From contig NZ_LT629775.1 in assembly GCF_900105395.1 (NCBI RefSeq), forward strand, positions 6,971,501 to 7,035,500: a DNA stretch of 64,000 bases. The letters are read 5' to 3'. The position numbers were made by a program, and so were the translations under genes. The notes beneath the pieces are model-generated. The model saw only the letters and a program-made list of their open reading frames with translations, ran no database searches and was not told the DNA's origin. Origin of the DNA: Streptomyces sp. TLI_053 (GTDB taxonomy: Bacteria > Actinomycetota > Actinomycetes > Streptomycetales > Streptomycetaceae). How positions within the stretch are numbered: position 1 is the stretch's first letter; each line of letters starts with the position of its first letter. Below, piece after piece: positions 25,234 to 33,193 of the stretch.

Positions 25234-26337
25234 ATGTCCCGGAGCCGCAAGCTCCACCGTCTCAGCAACCCCGATGCCAACGAGCGCCGCGCCCAGCGGA
25301 TGCTGTTCCGGCACCTCCGCGACGACACCAACGCGAACCGCGGCCGGATGGCGCGGCGGGTGCGCGAGCTCCAGCTCCTGCTGGAGATGGACCCGATCGA
25401 GTTCGAGAAGCTGATAGCCCGGCTGATGGAGTCGATGGGCATGAAGGTCGAGCTGACCGCCCGGTCGAAGGACGGCGGGGTGGACGTGCGCGGCATCGAC
25501 AGCGACCCGTTCCGGGGCGGGAACGTGATCGTGCAGGTCAAGCGCTACCGGGACACGGTGACCCCGTCGGTCGTGCGGGACCTCTTCGGCACGCTCCAGC
25601 ACGACCGGGCGGCCACCAAGGCCGTGCTCGTCACCACCAGCAAGTTCGGGCCGAGCTCGCACCAGTTCGTCTCCGGCAAGCCGATCACGCTGATCAACGG
25701 CTCCGAGCTGGTCGGTCTGCTCAAGCACCACGGCTTCCACGAGATGTTCGCGCCCGCCTGCGCGAGCGCGGTGGACGAGCCGGCCGGCGGGTCGGACGAC
25801 AGCGCGCCCGCGATCGAGGTGGCCGCCGAGCCCGCACGGCTGCTGCTGCACTGGACGGGGGAGGAGGAGTACGACATCGCCGCCCTGGTCTGCCAGGGCA
25901 ACCGCGCGCTCTCCGACGACCACCTCGTCTTCTACAACAACGCCTCCACGCCGGACGGTTCGGTCCGGCTCGTGACCGGCTACGACGACGCCAACGCGTG
26001 CCTGATGGTCGACTTCGACGCGCTGCCCACCGAGGCGGACCGGCTCGTCGTCATCGCCGCGGCCGACACCGAGAACCACCCGGAGGCCACCATGGCCGGG
26101 TTCGCCGGGCCGGCGCTGATCCTGGAGGCGGGCGCCGACCAGGACGCGGCCGTCGTCCACCTCGCGGACGGGGCGGAGACCAACATCGCGATGCGCCTGG
26201 GCCGCTTCGACCGCGACGAGGCGGGGGACTGGGACTTCACCCCCGCCCTCGCGGGCTACCCGGGCGGGCTGCGGCAGGCGGTCGTGGCGTACGGCCTGGA
26301 GGTCACGGACGAGGAGGCGGTGGCCGCGGGGCAGTGA
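25234..26337 (+). CDS. Mrr-like restriction endonuclease fused to a TerD domain
   Basis: 367 aa from the ATG at 25234 with GAGGGAG upstream. Residues 1-50 are a basic helix. Residues about 50-160 are an Mrr-type PD-(D/E)xK nuclease: MDPIEFEKLIARLMESMG, Asp84 in DGGVDV and the QVK catalytic pair Gln101/Lys103. Residues about 193-360 are a TerD beta-sandwich (EYDIAALVCQGN, HLVFYNN, GYPGGLRQAVVAYG). Mrr nucleases cut modified DNA; TerD domains belong to the tellurite/phage/colicin stress systems. The fusion suggests a nuclease whose activity is sensed or localised through a TerD module. No methylase or other ter gene is adjacent. Confidence 0.88.
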   Translation: MSRSRKLHRLSNPDANERRAQRMLFRHLRDDTNANRGRMARRVRELQLLLEMDPIEFEKLIARLMESMGMKVELTARSKDGGVDVRGIDSDPFRGGNVIVQVKRYRDTVTPSVVRDLFGTLQHDRAATKAVLVTTSKFGPSSHQFVSGKPITLINGSELVGLLKHHGFHEMFAPACASAVDEPAGGSDDSAPAIEVAAEPARLLLHWTGEEEYDIAALVCQGNRALSDDHLVFYNNASTPDGSVRLVTGYDDANACLMVDFDALPTEADRLVVIAAADTENHPEATMAGFAGPALILEAGADQDAAVVHLADGAETNIAMRLGRFDRDEAGDWDFTPALAGYPGGLRQAVVAYGLEVTDEEAVAAGQ

Positions 26338-26431
26338 CCGCGACCGGCCGCCGCGCAGGAAGTCGACCGCGCCGACTTCCTGCGTGGCGGGCCTCGGAAC
26401 GATGGTGCGCTGCCCGGCCGTTGATACGGGC

Positions 26432-26758
26432 ATGACGGTGGTGTCGGTGGTGGTCATGGCGGCGGCGGCCCTGGTGGCCGGGCTGGTCGCCCTGGCGGCG
26501 GTGGTGAGCAACCGCCGCGACGGCGGACCGGAGGCCGGATCGGGATCCGGCGGCTTCGGCATGTCGGTGTTCGAGGAGCTGCACGCCCTGTTCCACGCGG
26601 GCAAGCGCGTCCAGATCGAGCAGCGCCAGGCGCGGCTCGTCCTGCGCGACGACGACCACGCGACCGCCCCGCCCGGCCACGGCATCGACCTGGACGCGGG
26701 CACCGCGATGGTGATCCGCAAGCGGCGGGAGCCGGAGGGCCGCGAGAGCCCGTCCTGA
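26432..26758 (+). CDS. DUF6191 single-pass membrane protein
   Basis: 108 aa from the ATG at 26432; an in-frame ATG at 26402 is possible. One N-terminal membrane helix (VVVMAAAALVAGLVALAAVV), a Gly/Ser linker, then the DUF6191 core GMSVFEELHALFHAGKRVQ followed by a beta-rich end with GHGIDLDAG and VIRKRR. DUF6191 is frequent in streptomycetes and functionally unassigned. It follows the Mrr-TerD gene by 94 bp on the same strand, so co-transcription is possible. Confidence 0.8.
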   Translation: MTVVSVVVMAAAALVAGLVALAAVVSNRRDGGPEAGSGSGGFGMSVFEELHALFHAGKRVQIEQRQARLVLRDDDHATAPPGHGIDLDAGTAMVIRKRREPEGRESPS

Positions 26759-26882
26759 GCACGACCGGCGGCACCCTCTCATTATCGTCACTCTGACACT
26801 AATAGCGTATGCTCGGCTCGGCGCCGGACGGCCGAACGTGTCGTGTCCCGTGCGCCGCCTGCAAGCGAACGGGGGCACGGGC

Positions 26883-27494
26883 ATGGATTGGTACGACGTG
26901 GAGCGCTGGCGCCTGGAGAGCGAGATCGACCGGCTGAGCGACCTCGTGGGAATCCCGGAGGACCTCAGGCCGCGCTGCGAATTCCGCGACGACGGTGCGC
27001 GGTTCATCGATTTCCGTTACAACGGCAGGCTGAGGTGCCTCTCCTTCTCCGAGCGGGGCGTCACCGTCGAGCGGAGCACCCGTGACGTCTCAGAGCTGAT
27101 GTACTGGGTGATCTCCGACGCGCTCTGCCGGTCCGGCGGTACGTGGGCGCAGCGGGCCTCCGCGCTGCACGCCCTCGACCCGGCATGGGCCGAGCGCTGG
27201 TGCGCGGAGCTGGCCGGAACGATCGGCCCGGAGCGGCGGCACGAGGTCCCGACGCTTCCGCCGGAGGAGCCTTTCGTGCTCCGGTCGCCCCGGTTCCGAT
27301 CGCCGCGCCCGAGGAGACCGGCTCCGGCGGCCGTCCGGCCGGCCACCAGGCGGCCTGCCGGCGCCGGCCCCCGCCCGGCCCCGCTGTCGGCCGCGTTCGT
27401 GAGCCCGCCTCGGTCGGCCGATTCGTGCGACCTGTGCCGGAAGCAGCGGCGCACGCCGAAGGGGTTCCCACGTTTCAGGCTGCTCGACCGGTAG
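26883..27494 (+). CDS. Imm63-like immunity protein, copy 1
   Basis: 203 aa from the ATG at 26883. Residues about 8-120 match the Imm63 pattern: LESEIDRLSDLVGIPEDLRP, RGVTVERSTRDVSELMYWVISD, then LDPAWAERWCAELA. Imm63 is predicted to neutralise polymorphic toxins. A Pro/Arg-rich linker leads to a C-terminal Cys-x-x-Cys motif (CDLC) and FPRFRLLDR. It is followed 49 bp later by a paralogue with the same order of parts. No toxin with a secretion domain is in the window, so these are orphan immunity genes. An AT-rich promoter-like stretch (about 26776-26812) precedes it. Confidence 0.78.
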   Translation: MDWYDVERWRLESEIDRLSDLVGIPEDLRPRCEFRDDGARFIDFRYNGRLRCLSFSERGVTVERSTRDVSELMYWVISDALCRSGGTWAQRASALHALDPAWAERWCAELAGTIGPERRHEVPTLPPEEPFVLRSPRFRSPRPRRPAPAAVRPATRRPAGAGPRPAPLSAAFVSPPRSADSCDLCRKQRRTPKGFPRFRLLDR

Positions 27495-27543
27495 CGCCGG
27501 GACGGGATGTTCGGGGTCGGCGGGCAGGAACGATCGGAGCGAC

Positions 27544-28092
27544 ATGAACGAGCATCGGCGCCGCCGACGGCAGCGGGATCTGGAGAACGAGATCGACCGG
27601 CTGTGGCGCCTTCTGGGCCTCCCGGGGGAACACAAGCCGTCTTTCGACTTCGCGTCCGGCAACACCATCGGGATCCGGGCCGACGGGACGATGGGCTACT
27701 TCTCCTTCGAGAGGGGGGAGAAGCTTTCCGAGCGGTTCACCGACGATGCCTCGGAGCTGTTGTACTGGGTCGTCCGTGACGGGCTTCCCGCGCACGAATG
27801 GCTGTGGGAGCGGCAGGCTGCCGCGTTGTACGCCCTCGATCCGGCGTGGGCCGAGCGCTGGTGCACCGAGCTGGCGGATCGAGTGGGCCCGGAGTGGCAC
27901 CACGAAATCCCGGTTCTGCCGCCGGAGCGGCCGTTCGTCCTCAGGAGGCCCGGCTCGCGACCACGGAGGCCGCGGCGTCGGAAGCCGGCCCCGGCGGGCT
28001 CGGCGCGGCCCGGTGATCCGTGCGAGTGGTGCCGGCCGCGACCGGTTGAGGAACTGCTCGCCCCGCCCCGTTTCAGGCTCCCCGGCCGGTAG
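27544..28092 (+). CDS. Imm63-like immunity protein, copy 2
   Basis: 182 aa; GGAG at 27536-27539 precedes the ATG. Core LENEIDRLWRLLGLPGE, FERGEKLSERFTDDASELLYWVVRD and LDPAWAERWCTELADRVGPEW aligns with copy 1 throughout, as do LPPERPFVLR and the C-terminal Cys-x-x-Cys (CEWC) and PPRFRLPGR. The two copies differ widely outside these motifs, so the duplication is old or the pair has diversified, as immunity arrays do. The CxxC tail may bind zinc. Convergent with the SDR gene that follows. Confidence 0.78.
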   Translation: MNEHRRRRRQRDLENEIDRLWRLLGLPGEHKPSFDFASGNTIGIRADGTMGYFSFERGEKLSERFTDDASELLYWVVRDGLPAHEWLWERQAAALYALDPAWAERWCTELADRVGPEWHHEIPVLPPERPFVLRRPGSRPRRPRRRKPAPAGSARPGDPCEWCRPRPVEELLAPPRFRLPGR

Positions 28093-28102
28093 CCCCGGGT
28101 GG

Positions 28103-29494
28103 TCACCAGGCCGCCTCGCGGTAGTCCTTGAGGAAGACCCCGGAGACCGGGGAGCCCGCCTCGCCGCGGACCACGGGGTCGTAGACGCGGGCGGCGCCGT
28201 CGACGATGTCGAGCGGGGTGCGGAAGCCGGTGGCGGCGATCCGGGCCTTCCGGGGGGCCGGGTTCTCGTCGGTGATCCAGCCGGTGTCGACGGCGCACAT
28301 GTGCACGCCCCGGGTGGCGAGTTCCTCCGCGCTGGTGCGGGTGAGCATGTTGAGCGCGGCCTTGGCCATGTTGGTGTGCGGGTGGCCGGGGGTCTTGTTG
28401 CGGACGGCGAACCGGCCCTCCACGGCCGTCACGTTGACGATGTAGCGGCGGGGGTGCGGGGAGGCGAGCAGCAGCGGCAGCAGCCGGTCGCAGAGCAGGG
28501 CCGGGGCGAGCGCGTTGACGAGCTGGACCTCCAGGACCTCGGTGGGATCGAGCGAACCGAGGCGGGCGGACCAGGAGTTGGTGTCGGCGAGGTCCGGCAG
28601 CAGGCCGGCCTCGTCGGTCCCGAGCGGGACCGGAAGCGGTGACGCAAGCAGTGGCGGGAGCGGCGACGGCGCCGGGGCGGCCGTCGACCGGAAGCCGGGC
28701 GCATGCGTGACGTTCGCGGCGTCGCCCGCGGGCAGGGCGGACCGCTCGCCGGCGGCCAGCAGGGCGTAGGACTCGGGCGGGCGGCGCAAGGTCTGCGCGG
28801 CGTTGTTGACCAGGATGTCCAACGACCGCCCGTCGGTGCGCAGTTGCTCGGTGAGGCCGAGCACCTGGCGCGGGTCGCGCAGGTCGATGCCGATGACGGT
28901 GAGGCGGTCCCACCAGGCGGCGCTGCCCTCGGCGGCCCGGAAGCGGCGCACGGTGTCGTGCGGGAAACGGCTGGTGACGAGCAGCTCGGCGCCGTCGCGC
29001 AGCATCATCAGGGCCAGCTGGAACCCGATCTTCACCCGGCCGCCGGTGAGCAGCGCGCGGCGGCCCCGGAGGTCGGTGGAGAGGGCGCGGCGGGAGGTGT
29101 TGTCGGCCGCGCAGGGGCGGCAGAGCATGTGGTAGAACGCGTCCACCTCGCGGTACCGCCGCTTGCAGACGTAGCAGCGGCGGCTGCCGCGGAGTTCGCC
29201 GACGGGGGCCGAGTCCGCCCGGGCGGGCAGCGGGGCGTCCTCCCGGCGGTCGCGGGCGCCGGTGGCGGTGGCGGCGAGCAGCGCGGCGTCGGCGGCCAGG
29301 ACCTGGGCGCGCTCCTCCTGGCGGCGCTGCTTGCGGCTCGCGCGGTGGAAGGAGCTGAGCTGCCGCTCGGCGTGCAGCCGGGTGACGTCGCCGGTGGGCA
29401 GTGCGCGCAGGCGGGCGAGGGTGCGGCCGAACGCGGCCAGTTCCTCGGGAGTGACCTCCCCGGTCGTGCTGCCCGTGTCGTCCCGGACCGTCAT
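28103..29494 (-). CDS. Atypical SDR with N-terminal zinc ribbon
   Basis: 463 aa. Residues 1-90 are helical and charged. Residues 107-128 form a zinc ribbon (C107-x2-C110 ... C125-x2-C128). The Rossmann domain follows at residue 145, but the glycine loop is TGGRVKIG in place of TGxxxGxG. The NNAAQT element is present. The catalytic Tyr-x3-Lys is changed: Thr374 stands four residues before Lys378 (TNMAK), and the Ser position is Thr356. An insert with Pro/Ala at 245-300 is unusual. It belongs to a recurring zinc-ribbon SDR family of unknown substrate and may be a regulator or use a changed mechanism. Confidence 0.78.
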   Translation of the reverse strand: MTVRDDTGSTTGEVTPEELAAFGRTLARLRALPTGDVTRLHAERQLSSFHRASRKQRRQEERAQVLAADAALLAATATGARDRREDAPLPARADSAPVGELRGSRRCYVCKRRYREVDAFYHMLCRPCAADNTSRRALSTDLRGRRALLTGGRVKIGFQLALMMLRDGAELLVTSRFPHDTVRRFRAAEGSAAWWDRLTVIGIDLRDPRQVLGLTEQLRTDGRSLDILVNNAAQTLRRPPESYALLAAGERSALPAGDAANVTHAPGFRSTAAPAPSPLPPLLASPLPVPLGTDEAGLLPDLADTNSWSARLGSLDPTEVLEVQLVNALAPALLCDRLLPLLLASPHPRRYIVNVTAVEGRFAVRNKTPGHPHTNMAKAALNMLTRTSAEELATRGVHMCAVDTGWITDENPAPRKARIAATGFRTPLDIVDGAARVYDPVVRGEAGSPVSGVFLKDYREAAW

Positions 29495-29600
29495 GTCCGC
29501 CCCCTCGTGCGCCTGTTCACCTGCGTCGGAGCGGCCGGCGGGCGGCTCCGGTGATGGGGGGACTGTAGTGGACCGCCCGCGAACGCGCGCTCGAATAACG

Positions 29601-29639
29601 CCGCGCCGGCGGCCCGTGGGGGTGGGGCCGCCGGCGCGG
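29601..29639 (-). terminator. Strong hairpin after the chitinase gene
   Basis: Arms of 15 perfect base pairs (29601-29615 and 29625-29639) with a 9-nt loop, 28 bp beyond the leftward chitinase stop at 29668. It is the longest perfect hairpin in this part of the window and lies directly before the promoter region of the SDR gene. Confidence 0.75.
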
Positions 29640-29667
29640 GGCGGGTGGGGCGGTCGGGCGGGGCCGG

Positions 29668-31188
29668 TCAGCCCGTGTACTGGGCGAAGATCTTCGCGAA
29701 CTCGTACGGCTGCTGCGGGATGTTGGTGCACTTGAAGAGGCCGCCGGTGCAGGCGTTGGCGTCCCGGGTGGCGTCCCAGAAGGCCAGTTCGCCCAGGTGG
29801 TGCTGGCGGGCGAAGGCGACCAGCTGCTGGGCGTCGGCCTGGTTGTAGATCTGGTGGTCGTCGTTCTCGCCGATCATCGGGGTGACGCCGACGGCCGACC
29901 ACAGCTGGGCGTCGCTCTTGGCCGGGTACAGGGCCTTGAGCTGACCGTACAGGGACTGCGCCGCCTGGACGGCGGCGTCGCCGTAGTCCGCGCCGGAGCG
30001 GTAGTAGTCCATCGCCATGATGTTGACGAGGTCGACGTTCACCCCCGCGTCGCGGGCCGAGCGGACGATGGCGACGCCCTCGGTGGTGAGGCCCTCCGGG
30101 AGCACGGGCAGGGTGAAGGAGACCTTCAGCCCCGGGTTGGCCTTCTGCAGCTTGGCGAGCGCGGCGGAGCGGCGGTCGTTGGCGGCGGTGTCGGCGATCG
30201 CGGCGCCCTCGATGTCGAAGTCCACGTAGCGCAGGTTGAAGGCCTTCACCACCGCGTCGTACTCGGCGAACAGCGAGTCGACGGTGGTGCAGGCGGCGGC
30301 GAGTTCGGTGCCGCTGGCGCCGCCGAAGGAGAGCTTGACGTCGCCGCCGGCCGCGCGCAGCGCGTCGATCTGGTCCTTGGCCCAGCCGGTGCGCGGGTCG
30401 TAGGCGTTGAACCAGCTGGCCTTGCAGCCGACGGCGGTGACGAAGCCCATGGTGAAGGCCTTGAGGTTGCCGGACTTGGCCATCGCGGGCAGCGAGGGGG
30501 TCGGCCAGGCGCCCATGTCGATGTACGGCGCGACCGGGAGGGCCACGTCGGGCGCGGGGGTGGTGGGCGGCGTGGTCGTGGGCGGGGTGGTGGTCGGGGG
30601 CGTCGTGGTCGGCGGGGTGGTGGGCGGCGGGGTGGTCGGGTTGCCACCGGGGCCGGACAGCGTGACGTCGTCGGCGAGGTAGGCGCCCTGGCCGTACCAG
30701 CCGTGCAGGTAGACGTTGACGCTGGTGGTGGCCGCGCCGGTGGTGAAGGTGGCGCTCAGCTGCTGCCAGCCGCTGCCGCCGGGCGTCCAGACGGCCGGGT
30801 CGGTGACCCCGCTGCCGGTCGCGCCGAGGTAGACGTACTGGCCCTTGACCCAGGCGCTCAGCGTGTAGGTGGTGTTGGGCTTCACGGCGACGCTCTGGCC
30901 GCACTGGGCGGTGTCGGAGCTGCCGACCGCGCCGCTCAGGGCGTACGAGCCGCCGTGCGCGCCGGAGTTGACCACGCTGCCGGTGGTGCCGGAGCAGCTC
31001 CACGGGCCGAGCGAGCCGCTCTCGAAGCCGGGGTTGGCGAGCAGGTTGCCGTCGGCGGCGCCGGCGTTCCCGGCGACCGCGGCCAGGCCGGCGCCGGCGA
31101 GGACGACGGCGGTGGCGAGGCCGAGGAGCTTGGTGCGGACGGCCGGGCGGCGGTGCCGGGCAGGGGTGTCGTGGGGCGCGCGTGGCAT
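29668..31188 (-). CDS. Secreted family 18 chitinase with carbohydrate-binding module
   Basis: 506 aa. An N-terminal signal peptide ends near residue 44 (AGNAGA). Residues 47-180 are a CBM4/9- or CBM16-like beta-sandwich (NLLANPGFESGSLGPWSC, TYTLSAWVKG, DDVTLSG). A Thr/Pro linker of about 30 residues follows, then the GH18 barrel from about 215, with the catalytic motif YVDFDIEG (the Glu is the proton donor) and later IMAMDYYR. It hydrolyses chitin outside the cell. A DasR-like site lies 120 bp upstream, consistent with the known GlcNAc/DasR control of streptomycete chitinases. A strong hairpin terminates the gene. Confidence 0.93.
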   Translation of the reverse strand: MPRAPHDTPARHRRPAVRTKLLGLATAVVLAGAGLAAVAGNAGAADGNLLANPGFESGSLGPWSCSGTTGSVVNSGAHGGSYALSGAVGSSDTAQCGQSVAVKPNTTYTLSAWVKGQYVYLGATGSGVTDPAVWTPGGSGWQQLSATFTTGAATTSVNVYLHGWYGQGAYLADDVTLSGPGGNPTTPPPTTPPTTTPPTTTPPTTTPPTTPAPDVALPVAPYIDMGAWPTPSLPAMAKSGNLKAFTMGFVTAVGCKASWFNAYDPRTGWAKDQIDALRAAGGDVKLSFGGASGTELAAACTTVDSLFAEYDAVVKAFNLRYVDFDIEGAAIADTAANDRRSAALAKLQKANPGLKVSFTLPVLPEGLTTEGVAIVRSARDAGVNVDLVNIMAMDYYRSGADYGDAAVQAAQSLYGQLKALYPAKSDAQLWSAVGVTPMIGENDDHQIYNQADAQQLVAFARQHHLGELAFWDATRDANACTGGLFKCTNIPQQPYEFAKIFAQYTG

Positions 31189-31307
31189 GGGGGTGCCTCT
31201 CGGGAACGAGGTCTGCCACCGGCCTCGCGCGGTGGGGAGGAGGGCGCGGGGGCGGGTGACGGCGGAGGGTGGTCCGGGTGGGGGAGGTGCGCGGTGCTGA
31301 GGACCAA

Positions 31308-31323
31308 GCTGGACTAGACCACC
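31308..31323. promoter_or_regulatory. DasR-like operator (dre) upstream of the chitinase
   Basis: The sequence GCTGGACTAGACCACC matches 12 of 16 positions of the DasR consensus AGTGGTCTAGACCACT, including the central CTAGACCAC. It lies 120 bp upstream of the chitinase ATG in the space shared with the divergent GDSL gene. DasR is the GntR-family GlcNAc sensor that controls chitinase genes in Streptomyces. Confidence 0.65.
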
Positions 31324-31473
31324 TGCGCACGTCAAGAACCTTCGGGGCATCAAAGGAGGCTCCCAGTCGGCCTTACGCGGACGTTAAGGTTCCGGCGGGA
31401 GGACGCGGGCAGGCGTCGCGCCGGGTGGTGGACGGCCGGGCGAGCGGGCCCGCCCAACCCCTAGGGTGCCGCC

Positions 31474-32142
31474 ATGATCGAAGACATGGCGGGGCGGAAC
31501 CTGCGGTGCCTCTTCCTCGGCGACTCCTTCACCCAGGGTGTCGGCGACCCGGAGTTCCGGGGCTGGGTGGGCCGCGTGGCGGCGGACTGCTGGGCGGGTC
31601 CCGGGGCCGGAGCGGCCGAGGTGACGGTGTTCAACCTGGGAGTCCGGCGGAACACGTCGGCCGACGTGCGGGCGCGTTGCTGGGGCGAGACGGACGTCCG
31701 GGTGCTGCCGGGCGCGGACAACCGGCTGGTGCTGTCGGTGGGCAGCAACGACGCGGTGGAGGAGGCCGGTCGGCCGCGGGTCGAGCCGGACGCGTGCCTG
31801 GCGAACGTGGCCGCGCTGCTGGACGGCGCCCGGGGCCGGGGGCTCGTGCCGTTCGTGGTGGGTCCGCCGCCGGTGGTCGACGCGGGGGCGCCGCACCTGG
31901 GGCGGCTGCTGTCGCTGGCGGAGGGCATCGCCGGGGTCTGCGCCGCGCGAGGGGTGCCGTTCGTCGATGTGACGGCCGCCCTGGCGGCGGACCGGACGTG
32001 GGTCGCGGAGGCCCTGGCCGCGGACGGCGCGCACCCGGGGGCGGGCGGCTACCGGCGGCTCGCGGACCTGGTGCTGGGCGGCGGGTTCCGGGAGTGGTCG
32101 GCGGAGCGCGGGCGCGGCCCGGGTCTCCCGGGCCGGGCTTGA
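31474..32142 (+). CDS. SGNH/GDSL hydrolase (second copy)
   Basis: 222 aa. Block I CLFLGDSFTQG near residue 16 carries the nucleophile Ser; VGSND supplies the oxyanion Asn; DGAHPGAGGY holds the catalytic His. No signal peptide. It could start at ATG 31474 or at the ATG 31486. The stop codon overlaps the -35 region of the aldo/keto reductase promoter. Substrate is not predictable. It differs strongly from the GDSL protein at 1172, so it is not a recent duplicate. Confidence 0.88.
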   Translation: MIEDMAGRNLRCLFLGDSFTQGVGDPEFRGWVGRVAADCWAGPGAGAAEVTVFNLGVRRNTSADVRARCWGETDVRVLPGADNRLVLSVGSNDAVEEAGRPRVEPDACLANVAALLDGARGRGLVPFVVGPPPVVDAGAPHLGRLLSLAEGIAGVCAARGVPFVDVTAALAADRTWVAEALAADGAHPGAGGYRRLADLVLGGGFREWSAERGRGPGLPGRA

Positions 32143-32169
32143 CCTCGAGCGCACTCCAAGGGGCAGGCT
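32139..32169 (+). promoter_or_regulatory. MerR-type promoter with 19-bp spacer
   Basis: TTGACC (32139-32144), a 19-bp spacer and CAGGCT (32164-32169). The long spacer contains an imperfect dyad CCTCGAG-CGCA-CTCCAAG. MerR-family regulators activate promoters with a spacer two bases longer than normal and a dyad within it, and several control aldo/keto reductases. No MerR gene is adjacent, so the regulator would act in trans. The element overlaps the end of the GDSL gene. Confidence 0.55.
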
Positions 32170-32230
32170 GGGGCCCGTTGATCCGACCGCACGTCGGCGC
32201 CACGGGGCCGGCACCAGTGAGGAGTACGTC

Positions 32231-33187
32231 ATGCGCAACGCCACGCTCGGCAGCGAGGGCCCCGAGGTCGGGGTCGTCGGCCTCGGCTGCATGGGGATGA
32301 CCTGGGCCTACGACGTCCACAACCGGGACGACGAGACCTCGGTCCGGGTGATCCGGCAGGCGCTCGACCTCGGGGTCACGCTGATCGACACCTCCGACAT
32401 CTACGGCCCCTACAGCAACGAGGAGGTGGTCGGCGCCGCGCTGGCCGGTCCGTACCGGGAGCGGGCGGTGCTCGCCACCAAGGTCGGCCTGGTGCCGGGC
32501 ACCGGTGGGGAGCGGGTGCTGCGCAACGGGCGGCCCGAGCACATCCGGCGGGCGATCGACGACAGCCTGCACCGCCTCGGCACCGACCACGTCGACCTGT
32601 ACCAGCTGCACCGGGTCGACCCGGAGGTGCCGATCGAGGAGTCCTGGGGCGCGCTCGCCGAGGTGGTGGCGGCCGGCAAGGCGCGCCGGATCGGGCTGTC
32701 CGAGGTGGGCGTCGAGGAGATCGAGCGCGCCCGGGCCGTCCACCCGGTGGCCTCGGTGCAGAACGAACTGTCGCTGTGGACCAGGGACTCGCTGGCCGAG
32801 GTGCTGCCGTACACCGAGCAGCACGGGATCGCGTTCCTGCCGTTCTCGCCGCTCGGCCGGGGCTTCCTGACCGGCGGCATCGCCTCCTTCGACGAATTGC
32901 CGGCCGACGACTTCCGCCGCGGCCTGCCGCGCTTCCAGCAGGACGCGCTGAAGGCGAACCTGGCACTGGTGGAGCGGGTGCGGGAGGTCGCGGCGAGGGT
33001 CGGCGCGACGCCCGCGCAGGTGGCGCTCGCCTGGCTGGTCGCGCAGGGGCGGTACGTGCTGCCGATCCCGGGCACCAAGACGCCCGAGTACCTGGTGCAG
33101 AACGCGGCGGCGGCCGAGCTGGTGCTGTCGCCGGCTGACCTCGCCGAGCTGGACGCGCTGCCGGCGCCGTCGGGCGAGCGGTACTGA
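32231..33187 (+). CDS. Aldo/keto reductase
   Basis: 318 aa TIM-barrel oxidoreductase. Catalytic tetrad visible: Asp and Tyr in LIDTSDIYGPYSNEE, Lys in VLATKVG, His in LYQLHRVD. NADPH-binding tail is PIPGTKTPEYLVQN. Typical AKR13-like group that reduces aldehydes and ketones. Starts with ATG after a weak AGGAG. A MerR-type promoter 62 bp upstream suggests induction by a reactive electrophile or oxidant, a common role of MerR-AKR pairs. Confidence 0.93.
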   Translation: MRNATLGSEGPEVGVVGLGCMGMTWAYDVHNRDDETSVRVIRQALDLGVTLIDTSDIYGPYSNEEVVGAALAGPYRERAVLATKVGLVPGTGGERVLRNGRPEHIRRAIDDSLHRLGTDHVDLYQLHRVDPEVPIEESWGALAEVVAAGKARRIGLSEVGVEEIERARAVHPVASVQNELSLWTRDSLAEVLPYTEQHGIAFLPFSPLGRGFLTGGIASFDELPADDFRRGLPRFQQDALKANLALVERVREVAARVGATPAQVALAWLVAQGRYVLPIPGTKTPEYLVQNAAAAELVLSPADLAELDALPAPSGERY

Positions 33188-33193
33188 GCGGGG

